NCBI GenBank assembly: GCA_030710605.1 | Contig: CP092869.1 | Span: 15,435,703-15,499,702, forward strand | Direction: 5' to 3' | DNA length: 64,000 nt | DNA from: Cordylochernes scorpioides | Lineage: Eukaryota; Arthropoda; Arachnida; Pseudoscorpiones; Chernetidae | Shown here: in pieces, positions 53,059-63,507 of the stretch | Numbering within the stretch: position 1 is the stretch's first letter | Layout of the letters: each line of letters begins with the position of its first letter | Translations under genes and position numbers: made by a program | The notes under the pieces: generated by a model | The model's input: only the letters and a program-made list of their open reading frames with translations | Databases searched by the model: none | What the model was told of the DNA's origin: nothing

Positions 53059-53500
53059 AAGGTATTACAGTAGAACCTCTCTGTAAAGGACAACACCTTA
53101 TTGCAGAAACAAAGTGTCCTTTAGGGAGAGATGACCTCTTACCAGAGAGTTATTAAATAGTAAAAATGGTAATTTTGTCAATCACACACACACACACACA
53201 CAAAAGCCTTTATTAGGAACTTGCCCCATACAGATTCTCCCAATTGGGTAAGGTAATAATCATCTTGTGTTTTTTACATAGAAATTGAACTGGCTTTATT
53301 CTTAATCTCAAAGTCATTCACTTGTTGACTGGTCCTTACATAATGATGATCTAAAAAAATTATAGTAAGCTATTGCCTTGTTTGTTGATATTTTTTAAAG
53401 CAATACGTAGGATGAAGGTAATTTTGTCAATCAAAACTGTCCTTTATAGAGAGGTGTCCTCTAGCAGGAGTGTCCTCTCATGGAGGTTCTACTGTATATT
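53059..53500. mobile_element. MITE-2 interrupted by about 235 bp
   Basis: The left part CAGTAGAACCTCTCTGTAAA...GGTAATTTTGTCAATC and the right part GGTAATTTTGTCAATCAAAA CTGTCC...GGAGGTTCTACTG surround an insertion with a CA run (53188-53203). GGTAATTTTGTCAATC at both junctions is a 16-bp duplication. Confidence 0.75.
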
Positions 53501-53604
53501 TATTATACATTTATCCTCCCCTGAGCTCTCTTGGCATCTTCTAGACCAGCTCCTATTACAATTCAGAAATGCCGACAGCAGCAAAAGTAAACCCATCAAT
53601 AATA

Positions 53605-53780
53605 CAGTCAAACTTGGATAATTCAAAGCCCAAGGGACCAAAAAAAAAAATTTTGAATTATTCAAAAAATTTGAATTAAAAATGGAAATTGTATTTATAG
53701 GAAATTCTAGGGATCAAGATAAATATTCGAATTAAAGACATTTTTGAATTAAAGACGTTCGAATTATTCAAGTTCTACTG
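53605..53780. mobile_element. MITE-4
   Basis: The termini CAGTCAAACTTGGATAATTC and GAATTATTCAAGTTCTACTG are inverted, with TA outside both. The 176-bp AT-rich body repeats GAATTA(A/T)T. Confidence 0.8.
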
Positions 53781-53816
53781 TATAAACACTAGATTGACCA
53801 TCGCATAGAAGCATCT

Positions 53817-54310
53817 TCTTCTTTCTTATCTCCACTCAATCATATTAGGGTATCTATCAATCCTGTAGAGCTTGTTGATGGTGTCTGCCAGGGATGAGTA
53901 GAGCTCATCAATGGATGATCCAATACAGTCAATAATGTGGTTTTGGGTTGTAGGTTGACACTTAGTACATAGTGGATAAACCTTGCAACCATTCTGTCAT
54001 TGTCCGTAGATGACCAGACTTAAGTCTGGAAATCAAAGACTGTTGTTCTCTTGGGAGGACAGAACTTGTCCCTCCTGCTCTGTACCAGTCATAGGCAGCA
54101 TTAAATTTCCATTCCTGCAGGCATTGGGTTTTGATGGGTTTTGATGATAATGAAAACAATAAATGAAGTTTTGCAGAGTAATAAAAATTAATATATTCTT
54201 TCTTATCTCCGCTCAATCATATTAGAGTATCAATCTTGTAGAGCTTGTTGATGGTGTCTGCTGGGGATGCTGAGTTGAGCTTATCAATAGATGAACCAAT
54301 ACAGTCGAAA
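53817..54310 (-). pseudogene. LINE-A C-termini, two truncated copies
   Basis: 53817-54170: the minus frame reads FNAAYDWYRAGGTSSVLP, EQQSLISRLKSGHLRTMT, then frameshifts near CQPTT before the LINE-A tail. 54193-54310 is a second tail with INKLYRI-like coding. The longer copy reaches further upstream than 47850-48062. Confidence 0.75.
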
Positions 54311-55670
54311 AAATAATATGATTATTTATAATGGAACAAAAAAGTATAAATAAATAAATACATTTTAAAAGTCAGACATATTAAAATTCTTGTTTTTAAA
54401 CTTGGAATGAGTCCATAATCTAAAAAAACTATGGAGAGTATTTCTACATGTGCATTATTGGATCTATAATGGCATTCTATGCCAAAAGAATTACTTGGTA
54501 TGTCACAAATATATATATTTTAAATAGTGGGAAAACAGATAAATAAATTTTAGTGTTGAAATAATCAAATTTCATCATTTCATATAGATATTTGTTCCTA
54601 TTTCAAAAATAAAATTAAATTTATATTTTAAAAAATATTTCATGTAAATATATTAAAATAAACACTTACACATTATTTTATAGAGATATTTATAATATTT
54701 AATATTTCTGTGAAGCATTATGTAATTTGTTTTTAAAGTTACAAAAGAGTATTTATTATTTTTTGACCAAATTACTCTTTCATTACTTTTGCCTCTGTGC
54801 AATCTTGTGTAAATATGTTTTAATGGTTGGGCCAAAAATGAATTGGCTTATCATCCTGACATTTAGCATTTCTAAATTTTCTTTTTGACAATATTATAAT
54901 AAATGAGTTCTATATATAAATATAATTTTCTCTAAATAATATTAATATAAATATTAGAAACATAATGTCTTTCAAAAAGATTTTATAAATGTAATCAATA
55001 AATCTGAAATTTTTTTCAGAAAGTCTTTTTTATATGAAAAAAAAAAGGGAAAGAAATAAATAATAAACAAATTGTAGTGTGATATGATTGATTATGTGTC
55101 ATTTTAAAGTTTAACGTTTTTATCGTTTAAAAATAGGAGATTACAAGTTTTCCTGGTTTTAAATTGTGCTAATTGGACTTTAATATATCAATGAATAATT
55201 AATTTAATAGGGAAATATGTTCAACCAAATATTACCTCCAATGTACAAAATTCGTTTGTATTTATCTTCTGCTATATTTAAATGCCAAATGTAAACAAAA
55301 AGGTAAACAAAAGTAATCGTTGTAAAATATGAAAGGATTTAGAATCAATCTAGTTTGTCGCTTTTTATATGACGATTCATTAGGTTTTGATATTAATAAA
55401 ATGTAATATTTTGTTTAATTTTTTCCATTTATGGTCAAAAAATCTATATGGGACAAAGGCTGATACTCTCGCATTGAAGTGGAAAGATTGATATCTAAGC
55501 TTTGTATCCTGGCTCTTAAATATATATTTTAATCGAAAATATGTTTAAAAGAATATTTTTAATATGATTTTTATTATGATTATGGTCTCCATTACTTTTA
55601 CATTAGATAAATGAGTCAAATAAAATAAACGAGTGTTGACACGATTTGAACATAATAGACAGGAACTTAC

Positions 55671-55697
55671 CTTTTTATCGGTGTCTTGGTCATCCAT
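55671..55697 (-). CDS. Possible first coding exon (MDDQDTDKK)
   Basis: The minus strand has AATAATGGATG, with A at -3 and G at +4 around the ATG, then nine codons MDDQDTDKK ending exactly at AAAAAG|GTAAGT, a near-ideal 5' splice site. Upstream is a GC-richer stretch with an E-box palindrome. The same frame is open about 30 codons upstream (LRLLALHQHAKQI), so the start could be earlier. The gene would continue towards lower coordinates. The protein is unidentified. Confidence 0.42.
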
Positions 55698-55811
55698 TAT
55701 TTGTTTGGCATGCTGATGAAGGGCCAAAAGTCGAAGAGATATCCGGAACTTCAGGAACAGGTAATTCCTAAGTGTAACAATGCCGCCATATGCAGTTCTG
55801 CATTATTGCTA

Positions 55812-55821
55812 GTCACGTGAC
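55812..55821. promoter_or_regulatory. Palindromic E-box GTCACGTGAC
   Basis: A 10-bp perfect palindrome containing CACGTG, the bHLH (USF/Myc-type) binding site, about 115 bp upstream of the candidate start codon. Isolated motif; regulation is inferred. Confidence 0.4.
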
Positions 55822-56389
55822 ATTATTTAGAATATATGCTGCCCTCTGCCGTCAAGTTTTGAAACTACCTTGCTTTATATTTGTTTGTTTGCTTATTTGT
55901 TTGTGTTTTTATGAATATTTAACATATCTCTTTAAATAATCTTCTGATTAAATGTCATAAAATATTGTAAATATGATTGGTTATTTTGCCTTCTTCGATT
56001 TCTTATATATTTAAAAGTGAAAATATTTTTGTTTAAATATATTTTTTAACCCAATATTGTTAGTGTTTTAGGTACAAATTTACTTTCTATTTTATAATAA
56101 ATTATGAATAGGTTCTATAATTAATTTATTTTTATTTTGAATATAAAATATTGTGAATTTACAGTAAAATATAATATAATTACTGATAAGAAAATTTAAA
56201 TCGATTTATTTATTTTACGCATATTAATGGATCTCATTTCTGCAAATATTTAATATTTTTTATATTAAAAAAAAAGCGATCCAATAAATTCTGTGTATAA
56301 TTTTCAAAGAACAGTTATTTAAAATTTTTATATGGCTTATATAAATTTTCACCACACTAATTTTTTTCTTCTGCTGTAAACCAGATGAC

Positions 56390-56544
56390 TTATCTCCACT
56401 GACCTTATTGAAAGCTAGGACCAGATTTTTCGCACTGTTCAGAATTTTTTTTATTTCTGATGCAAGAAAAATGTCCACCACAGATTTCCGAATATGTGAA
56501 CATTTGTTGAAGATGAGAATGAATAAGAAGTAATAAATATACAC
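56390..56544 (-). CDS. Possible exon, unidentified
   Basis: The minus-strand frame includes NKCSHIRKSVVDIFLASEI and KKILNSAKNLVLAFNK, with a possible donor AATAAG|GTCAGT. It has protein-like residue use but AT-rich codons. No family recognised. Confidence 0.25.
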
Positions 56545-56604
56545 TATGAATTTTTATTTAAAAATAATTATTGATGATTGAGGAAGACGTTTTTCTTTTC
56601 CTAG

Positions 56605-56705
56605 TTCACTGGCAAAAAAGATGGGTTGGTGGGATGGATAATGTTCTCTCCTATTACCAGAGTTTTAGCAATCCACCTTACCAGAAGATTAAATATCTTC
56701 TGTGA
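56605..56705 (+). CDS. Possible terminal exon, unidentified
   Basis: GTTTTTCTTTTCCTAG at 56589-56604 is a strong acceptor. The frame then reads HWQKRWVGGMDNVLSYYQSF, SNPPYQKIKYLL and TGA. It is also open as a 43-aa ORF from ATG 56574. Confidence 0.33.
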
Positions 56706-56904
56706 GTTTCAAAATGATGTCTAAATTTTTTTTCAAATCAAATTTTCTTACCTTTATGAGTTTCAAATTCAAAAATCCAAGTAATATATATAGGTATTAG
56801 AAATAAAATATTTTTCATAAAATCTGAAATCATAAAGACAAGTTTTTTTTTTACATCCTGAAAGACTAAAGAACAGACTATATAAGCCATCTATAGGAAT
56901 AAAT

Positions 56905-56922
56905 GGGGGGGGGGGGGGGGGG
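56905..56922 (+). repeat. Poly-G tract
   Basis: Eighteen consecutive G. Confidence 0.9.
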
Positions 56923-57064
56923 AGAAATCCAACCACACCTCCCTGCGGTCCCCCCTGGACTCTTGGAATATTCGACCAAATTCTGGTTCGTTTCCAAGGT
57001 GACTAACGTGACAACGGCACCCATTTTTTAATGAAGAGCAAGCAGCTTTACGCATCCAAGATAG

Positions 57065-57140
57065 TGGACATTGCTGCTGCTGTGATAGAGATGCATGGAG
57101 ACATCTGAGGCTCTTTATTGGACACGACAACAACAACATA
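57065..57140 (+). mobile_element. LINE-B 3' tail
   Basis: GCATGGAGACATCTGAGGCT CTTTATTGGACACGACAACAACAACA, same as 37485-37540. Confidence 0.75.
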
Positions 57141-57462
57141 GGAATAAATATAAATGCTGAATTTATTTTTTTATAGATGACAAAAGCTATCAGTAAAACT
57201 CATTCAGATGTTTCCTAATGGACTGCCACAGCAACACCAAAGACTTTTCTGCAACATCTTCGTACACATTTATTTTAAGCAAATCTTTATTGTCTTAGTA
57301 AAGTCTGATACAGCCTTTTATTGTTTATTTTCGGGACGCCAAAAAGTGACAAAAACAAATCAAAAAGGGATGATGATAACCTGCGTCTTGCAGATTAACA
57401 TTTTCATAGAAACATATATATATACATATTTATTGCTAGCTATATATCACCATCTTCTCTCT

Positions 57463-58263
57463 TCAAACACGAAATCTCACAGGCGGTCTCCTCGCTCGAG
57501 GTGGGTTCCGCCTTAGGACAGGACCCTCCTCTTTCAAGGCCTCGGGGTCCAGCGAGCGAAGAGGCTCCAATGACTTTCCATCGTCTGTATCACTCTGAAC
57601 CTCTGAATCTTGATCCGACCGCTGGCTAGTTAGTCCTGGCGACAGCGACTCCATATAACCTCTGTCTCGTACAACCTCCGAGATTATGGCACTGGGACCT
57701 GCTCCTCTTGAGTGCTCGGGTTGACGCTCTCCATCTCCACTCTCATCTTCCTCACCATTCCTCCACCTTTTTCTAATTTGATCCCTGTGATAGGCCTTTA
57801 CCTGTCCGTGGATCAAAATGGTGTAGACTCTAGTTCCCTTCTTGCCCACAATTTTTCCTGGGATCCATTTATCACCACCTCTAAAGTTTTTACACCACAC
57901 TAAATCATCTATCTGGAATTCTTCCAAATGGGTTCGCCGATCATACATCATTTGCCTGGCTTGCTGGTCCCTAACTCTAGATGCCAAGCTGGGATGTATC
58001 AACGATACTCTGGTTCGAAGCGCACGCCCAATAAAGAGCTCTGATGGAGTCTTTCCCGTTGTCACATGCGGGGTGCTTCGATATGCCAGAAGAACTTTTG
58101 ATAAGGTGTCTTGAATGGTATCCCCAATTTTCCTTTTATTTTTATCCAGGGCAGTCTTAATTGTTCTAACCGCTCTTTCAGCCAAGCCATTACTTTGCGG
58201 GTGGTACGCCGGGATCAATGTTTGTTTAATTCCATTTCCTTCCAGAAAACCTTTCATTTTCAT
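57463..58263 (-). pseudogene. Ty3-type integrase C-terminal remnant
   Basis: Integrase inserts element cDNA into chromosomes. This 266-aa open frame begins inside the catalytic core: AYHPQSNGLAERAVRTIK contains the third catalytic residue (E29), and VLLAYRSTPH with GKTPSELFIGR follows as in Ty3/mdg4-group enzymes. The DNA-binding C-terminal domain includes DDLVWCKNFRGGDKW, then an acidic linker and the basic tail RRNPPRARRPPVRF. The HHCC zinc domain and the first two Asp are absent, so it cannot act alone. No LTR was found on either side. Upstream sequence from 58264 is unrelated. Confidence 0.88.
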
Positions 58264-58739
58264 TTCCTTAAGTTTTGTCCATGAGGGTAATATTGTTGAC
58301 GCATTTTGTGGTTGAAATGTTCTGTCTCAAATGTATGTGATGGGTTCTAGTAGATATTGCTGTATGATTGCTGAGGAAGCTAATCAAATAGACAGGCACT
58401 CTGCTGGTGACAATGACTCTACATTTGTTAGTGCTGTCTAAATCTATTTTGACCCCCTTTATTTTTTTTAGCACTTATGGAATTCCATTCTACCTAAGAT
58501 TGATAGATGCTGCAATTTTCTGCAAGTATTATCCTTTAAACACATTATTTTAAAATGCTTACTTCAATTACTCCTCAAAAATTGATTCTGTTGCCCTTTA
58601 GTCAGCCACATTTGAGAGTTCCCTGTAGGTCTTCACTGTTACCATAGCGGCTCGGGGCTCACGACACGTACTTCGCCCTACAGGGCAGTCCCTTACTTAT
58701 GCTGCCTCTCCCGCTCGCCACGCAGAGAAGGGGTTGGAC

Positions 58740-58855
58740 TTCTTAAAGGACATTTTAAAGGAATGAAGATGACTAGATCCTACAGAAACTGCAATAACTG
58801 TCAATACACCCAACTCACTCCGACCACATATACAGTTACTCGGCCATTCTGATCT
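58740..58855 (+). pseudogene. LINE-B C-terminal knuckle remnant
   Basis: GMKMTRSYRNCNNCQYTQLT is readable, then TVTRPF and a stop. The third and fourth knuckle ligands are lost. Compare 37300-37550. Confidence 0.65.
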
Positions 58856-58945
58856 GCTCCATGGACAAGACACCACCACTCCTCAAAAAATTTCATCACC
58901 AATTTACTAGTATTCACAAGCTTTCATTCTTCTATACACATTTCT

Positions 58946-59175
58946 TCTGAGTATAAACATTTCAAAATATGGCATTTGTAAAAGGCCCTTACGCGGCGCA
59001 CTGGACTCTGGGCCAACCAGCTTACTTTGAATATTATTTTTATAAATTTATTTCGATTATTCATTATTACTTTGATCCCTGATATTTTGCTGATATCAAG
59101 ATTATTATGGTTGAATATGCGTAAGGGCCTTTTATAAATATCTATTTTGAAATGGTTATACTTAGAAGAAACAGT
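58946..59175. mobile_element. PAL-5 palindromic element
   Basis: TCTTCTGAGTATAAACATTT...AAAGGCCCTTACGC and GCGTAAGGGCCTTTTATAAA ...TATACTTAGAAGA are inverted around an AT-rich centre. Confidence 0.75.
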
Positions 59176-59231
59176 TCTTCAAATTAAGCCTTGTCTCTAT
59201 GGGTGTCCTCTTCTGGATTGATGTCTGCCAT

Positions 59232-59300
59232 ATAGAGGGCAGCAAAGGAGTGAGTTGGGTGTTATGACAGTTATTGCAGTTTCTGTAGGATATAGTCATG
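59232..59300 (-). pseudogene. LINE-B knuckle remnant, inverted
   Basis: The minus frame reads SYRNCNNCHNTQLTP, the same block as 58778-58830 on the opposite strand. The two copies flank PAL-5. Confidence 0.6.
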
Positions 59301-59555
59301 TATGAGTTTATCTTCATTCCTTTAATTTGAGAATTATGAACTATGAGAATTAATAACTATGAATTCTGGCCAGGCAACCTCTATCTTTATGATTAGAAGA
59401 AACAGTTTTATTTTTTTAACTTGAAAGCTTGCGAATATTAATAAATTGGTAAAAAACCGTTTACTGAGTACTTGATTAATTATTTTAAATATTTTCTTCA
59501 ATTTTCAAACACAACATTTTATTTCAGGTGAATTAGTCCTAAGACTGATAAAACA

Positions 59556-59760
59556 AAACAAGACCTAATCCAAATAATTTATTAGTGTGTGACGTTTCAG
59601 TAACAACAATGTCACCATCATCAGACAAAAGAAAAATTGTCTGATGATGGTGACAATGTTGTTAACGAAACGTCACACACTAATAAATTATTTGGATTAG
59701 GTCTTGTTTTTTTTTTATTATAATCTATAATCCAAATTGTGCTTTATCATCCTAAGACTG
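59556..59760. repeat. FB-C2, complete inverted pair
   Basis: AAGACCTAATCCAAATAATT ...GTTTCAGTAACAACAATGTC ACCATCATCAGAC and its inverse TGTCTGATGATGGTGACAAT GTTGTTAACGAAAC almost touch, with outer end ATAATCTATAATCC. Confidence 0.85.
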
Positions 59761-59854
59761 ATGTTCAATCACACACAGGTTTCTCAAAGATATTGACCAT
59801 GGTCTGATGATAAGACATTACCTTGGTTCGGTTAGTCCATTCATCAAGTATTTT

Positions 59855-60030
59855 AATGGAGAAAAATGCACTCATGGATAAAATTTTAGGAAGTGGAAAA
59901 CCTTTGTTGTCGCCGATTATATTTTTTAAGGAGACAGAGGCAATTTTGTTTACACTTGGTTATCTCTTGTGTCTTCAATAAAGGTCACTGTGTATTAAAT
60001 ATCTTTCAGAGTTATTGTCTGAATCCTGAT
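59855..60030 (+). mobile_element. LINE 3' tail fragment
   Basis: GCACTCATGGATAAAATTTT...TGTGTCTTCAATAAAGGTCA matches 27765-27930. Confidence 0.6.
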
Positions 60031-60031
60031 A

Positions 60032-60193
60032 CAGTAGAACCTCCCTGTAAAGGACAGCACCTAATTTCAAAGCCAAAGTATCCTTTAGGGAGAAGTGTCC
60101 TCTTACCTGAGAGTTGAAATAGAGTAAAAATGGTAATTTTGCAAATGAAAACTGTCCTTTGTAGAGAGGTGTCCTTTGATGGAGGTTCTACTG
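60032..60193. mobile_element. MITE-2, best copy
   Basis: CAGTAGAACCTCCCTGTAAA and GATGGAGGTTCTACTG termini, 162 bp, TA on both sides. Confidence 0.88.
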
Positions 60194-60304
60194 TATACGT
60201 GATGGTTATGTAGCCTTTTTTCAATAGTTTCAATTATTTTAAATCGAGTAATTTAAAATACTGTGTGATTTTTAAAAATATATTTCCACAAGAGCTATTC
60301 ATTA

Positions 60305-60450
60305 GAAACCCTTTGTAAAAGATAACTAGTTTAAGAATCAAAGTGTCCTTTAGAGTCCTTTACTTGCTAATTAGTAAAAATTGGTAATTTTGGAGATAAA
60401 AATTGTCCTTTGTAAAGAGAGTGTCCTCTTATGGAGGTTCTTCTATACTA
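60305..60450. mobile_element. MITE-2, damaged
   Basis: AAACCCTTTGTAAAAGAT...GTGTCCTCTTATGGAGGTTC. The ends have decayed. Confidence 0.65.
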
Positions 60451-60664
60451 AATTAAAAGGGAGGATCATGGCTGTTAGATTCCCATTATATATAGGTTTG
60501 GTAAAAAGCCTGGCAGAAATATTAAATGACACTGACTTCTCATGGCTTGTTGGATGTACAGATTCCAATATTTTACAAAGAAACGTTCCTCTAGGTGTTA
60601 GAACTACAATAGATCAGCCTATACAGTTGAACTATGCAAGTATGTGAGAAATTCTGTACTCTAT

Positions 60665-61087
60665 TCATACTATTAACTTTGCCAGTCCCCAGCCTGGATG
60701 GGAAAGGAGGGGGAGCAGTAACAAGCTTGCTAAAAAACCTGGGCTCAGCTGGCCCTGGCTAATAAGGGCTCCTAATCCAGGGATACAGGATGAGCAGGGT
60801 TTGTACTCCATGTTAGAAGTGGCTACACATGACGTCTGTTCCTCATGTCAGAGGTGGCCATTTCTTTTGGAGCTAAGTCAGCCTGCTACTGAGTAGTGCT
60901 CCTAGTCTTAATGACAATGGCAGATGCATTCTACTTCACCCAATCATGATGGTTGTCAAATTACATTATTGATTGTATTGACTCACCCATTAATGAGCTC
61001 TACTCATCTCCAGCAGACACCATCAAAAGTCTCAATCTCTACAAGCTTGATACCCTGATATGATTGAGTGGAGATAAAAAGAAGAAG
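60665..61087 (+). mobile_element. A-SINE fused to a LINE-A coding tail
   Basis: It has the A-SINE 5' part (GCCAGTCCCCAGCCTGGATG) and then, after GGTTGTCAAA, the LINE-A coding end ATTATTGATTGTATTGACTC...GACACCATCAAAAG before the tail. It therefore joins segments that other copies have separately, showing how the two families relate. Confidence 0.7.
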
Positions 61088-61173
61088 GCTTTAATCATTT
61101 GCATAAATTAACTTCTATGAAGTATTACCTCATTGAAGATATCCCATTGAATGTAAAGTGATGCGTTGCCCAA

Positions 61174-61482
61174 GTGAGAATTCTTTTTTCACTATTTAAA
61201 CATTGTCACATTCAATTGTTGAAATCCAAGAACTTAAAATGCACTTTGCATAATAGTGAATTTAGCCAGGACTTTCCACACTACACATTTTACTGTCCGG
61301 CTTTGGAGGATAAGAGAGGAATTCTGTGCCAGAAGATTGCTTATGAAGACAATTCGCCATATGCCTCATTAGCAAAAGTAGTGAAAAGCAGAACCAATAC
61401 ATTGGCATTTCACAAATTCTGGAGAACAGCACAGTCCAAAAGGTGTAACACAGAAGAGCGACCCAGCGTGAGGAAAGATTGA
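61174..61482 (+). pseudogene. LINE-C ORF C-terminus
   Basis: The 102-aa frame includes FSQDFPHYTFYCPALEDKR, then ASLAKVVKSRTNTLAFHKFW and TERPSVRKD. 'HYTFYCPALEDKR' is the H-x3-C end of a LINE zinc knuckle, followed by a helical tail. It aligns with 62199-62450. 5'-truncated. Confidence 0.7.
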
Positions 61483-61860
61483 TGTTATTCTCCACTTTCT
61501 GTAGATACATATTGCCTCTGTTTACCCAACTAGGAGAATCCTGTATGGGACGAGTGTCCCTAATAAAGACTTTGTTGTTGTACATCCCCAGAAAAGACAG
61601 AAGAACGACCCAGCGTGAGGAAAGATTGATGTTATTCTCCACTTTCTGTAAATACATATTGTCTCTGTTTACCCAACTAGGAGAATCCTGTATGGGACGA
61701 GTGTCCCTAATATAAAGACTTTGTTGTTGTACATCCCCAGAAAAGACAGAAGAACGACCCAGCGTGAGGAAAGATTGATGTTATTCTCCACTTTCTGTAA
61801 ATACATATTGTCTCTGTTTACCCAACTAGGAGAATCCTGTATGGGATGAGTGTTGATTCC
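61459..61860 (+). repeat. LINE-C 3' tail, 2.7 tandem copies
   Basis: CGACCCAGCGTGAGGAAAG starts at 61459, 61606 and 61755 (147 and 149 bp). Each unit ends in CTAATAAAGAC- or CTAATATAAAGAC-type sequence plus TTTGTTGTTGTACATCCCC; the third is cut short. The coding stop lies in the first unit. Confidence 0.9.
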
Positions 61861-62094
61861 CATTATCCTCTATATAAATAGACATTCAGAAAAGATATAA
61901 TCCCAAATAAATGGCCATTTAGAAAACTAAACAAATCTTTCTAAAGATGTATCACACAAGTAAGAATACTTTTTACACTATTCAAAGAAAACCAGGCTGA
62001 AATATTAGCTTAACTGGCTAAATATATCCAATAGGTTATGTTGCATTAGCGTTCCATCTGTTATCAAAATTTGAAACTATTATACATAAACTGG

Positions 62095-62180
62095 CGAAAC
62101 CGCTGGGAGGGTTTACCACTGATGAGCCAGGCCCTTCCATTAATTTTTCCATTGCAGTAAGGACAGTAGAAATTGTTTAT
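62095..62180 (+). repeat. Family G repeat
   Basis: CCGCTGGGAGGGTTTACCAC TGATGAGCCAGGCCC...GCAGTAAGGACAGTAGAA. Confidence 0.65.
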
Positions 62181-62198
62181 TCTTATAAAGAATCATAC

Positions 62199-62450
62199 GT
62201 GTCTATAATAGTTTTGAATTTTGATATCAAAAAGGTAATAAAAAAAACTGACTCGGAACTGGAGCACCATATATTTTTCTGTTTAAAAGTAAGAAGTGAA
62301 AGAGAACTGCTTTTACAAACAATTGGATCATATCATCTTGCTCTGGAGGCTCTGTTGTCTAAGACGACAAAGAAAAAATCCAATGCATTGGCCCTGTAGA
62401 AGTTTTATAGGACTGTGCAAGAGAAGAAACATTGAGAAAAGAGAGCCGTA
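62199..62450 (+). pseudogene. LINE-C ORF C-terminus, second copy
   Basis: ELEHHIFFCLKVRSERELL, then LEALLSKTTKKKSNALAL, stop, KFYRTVQEKK. It is homologous to 61174-61482. The in-frame stop and missing Pro of the CP motif mark decay. Confidence 0.65.
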
Positions 62451-62850
62451 TGTAAATAGATATGTAAATGAATGATCACCTGTAAATAACCTGTAGATAT
62501 GTAAATGAATGATCACCTGTAAATAACTCATCTCTTCTAAACAATTATGCAACTAGGCGAATCCTGTATAAGGCATAGGTCCCCAATAAAAGTCTTGTTG
62601 TGAAAAGAGAGCCGTATGTAAATAGATATGTAAATGAATTATCACCTGTAAATAACTCATCTCTTCTAAACAATTATGCAACTAGGCAAATCCTGTATAA
62701 GGCATAGGTCCCCAATAAAAGTCTTGTTGTGAAAAGAGAGCCGTATGTAAATAGATATGTAAATGAATGATCACCTGTAAATAACTCATCTCTTCTAAAC
62801 AATTATACAACTAGGTGAATCCTGTATAAGGCATAGGTCCCCAATAAAAG
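62430..62850 (+). repeat. LINE-C 3' tail, three tandem copies
   Basis: GAAAAGAGAGCCGTATGTAA recurs near 62435, 62600 and 62733. Each unit has AGGC(G/A)AATCCTGTATAAGGC and CCCCAATAAAAGTCTTGTTG. The first unit has an internal duplication (ATGAATGATCACCTGTAAAT). Confidence 0.9.
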
Positions 62851-62855
62851 TCTTA

Positions 62856-62960
62856 TTGTTGATAAACACAAGGTAATAAGACCAAATCCAAATAAATAAA
62901 TAGTGTGTGGCATTTCGGTAACAATGTTATTACCATCTTCAGACAAAAGTACTGAATGAC
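62856..62960 (+). repeat. FB-C, left half
   Basis: AAACACAAGGTAATAAGACC ...GGTAACAATGTTATTACCATCTTCAGAC. A TA microsatellite follows at 62987-63008. Confidence 0.75.
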
Positions 62961-63008
62961 CTATCAATCTTATTGTTGTGTGTGATATGTATATATATAT
63001 ATATATAT

Positions 63009-63418
63009 AAATGAAAAAACTAATATTCAAATATGTCAAAATACACTTTATTCAATTATCTTGTATACAAGAAAAAAAAAACTTTCTTTAATTGTTCATT
63101 TAAAAAAAAAAAAATTGTTTACATAACCAAATATTTACATATATAAAATCAGATTCATAATAAAATTTAAAAAAAATAAAATGTCAACAACAAGATAAAA
63201 AAAAAAAGTCAAAATAAAGGACAACAATAAACTTAAAATTTTTCTTTTTTAAAAAAAAGCAGCTCTAACAATTAAATAGCATTCTATGAATTTTATAAAT
63301 TTAAAAGTCAATAAAAACCATACTAAGCTTATATATTCCATAGTATATTATCACATTTAAAAATCAATTTCTTTAACCCCGATTCTGACGACCCGGCCCT
63401 GACGTTTAGTTAAAAGCT
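63009..63418 (-). other. AT-rich region, possible 3' UTR
   Basis: A/T homopolymer-rich sequence immediately downstream (minus strand) of the exon candidate at 63419. Several AATAAA-like words are present but none stands out. Confidence 0.3.
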
Positions 63419-63507
63419 CATCGCCCAACAGCTGCAAGGTCCGGGGGGACCATCTCTACTCCACCAACTGTGTAAATAGCCAGGACAAGGTGACTCGAAT
63501 GCAACAC
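63419..63507 (-). CDS. Possible terminal host exon, unidentified
   Basis: The minus strand has TTTTGTCTCAATTTATAG as acceptor, then a sharply GC-richer block. One frame reads VLHSSHLVLAIYTVGGVEM, VPPDLAAVGR and TGA at 63419. A second frame is also open (VAFESPCPGYLHSWW...). Upstream exons would lie beyond 63600 or outside the window. Neither protein is recognised. Confidence 0.35.

Larger units (their letters stand above)
54311..57060. other. Repeat-poor AT-rich island
   Basis: For 2.7 kb none of the window's repeat families appears, in contrast to both sides. It contains the exon candidates at 55671, 56390 and 56605. This is the likeliest place for host gene structure in the window. Confidence 0.5.

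Noticed and set aside
56891-57139. 82-codon minus-strand frame near the poly-G
   Set aside because: Runs through the LINE-B tail and a homopolymer-derived polyproline.
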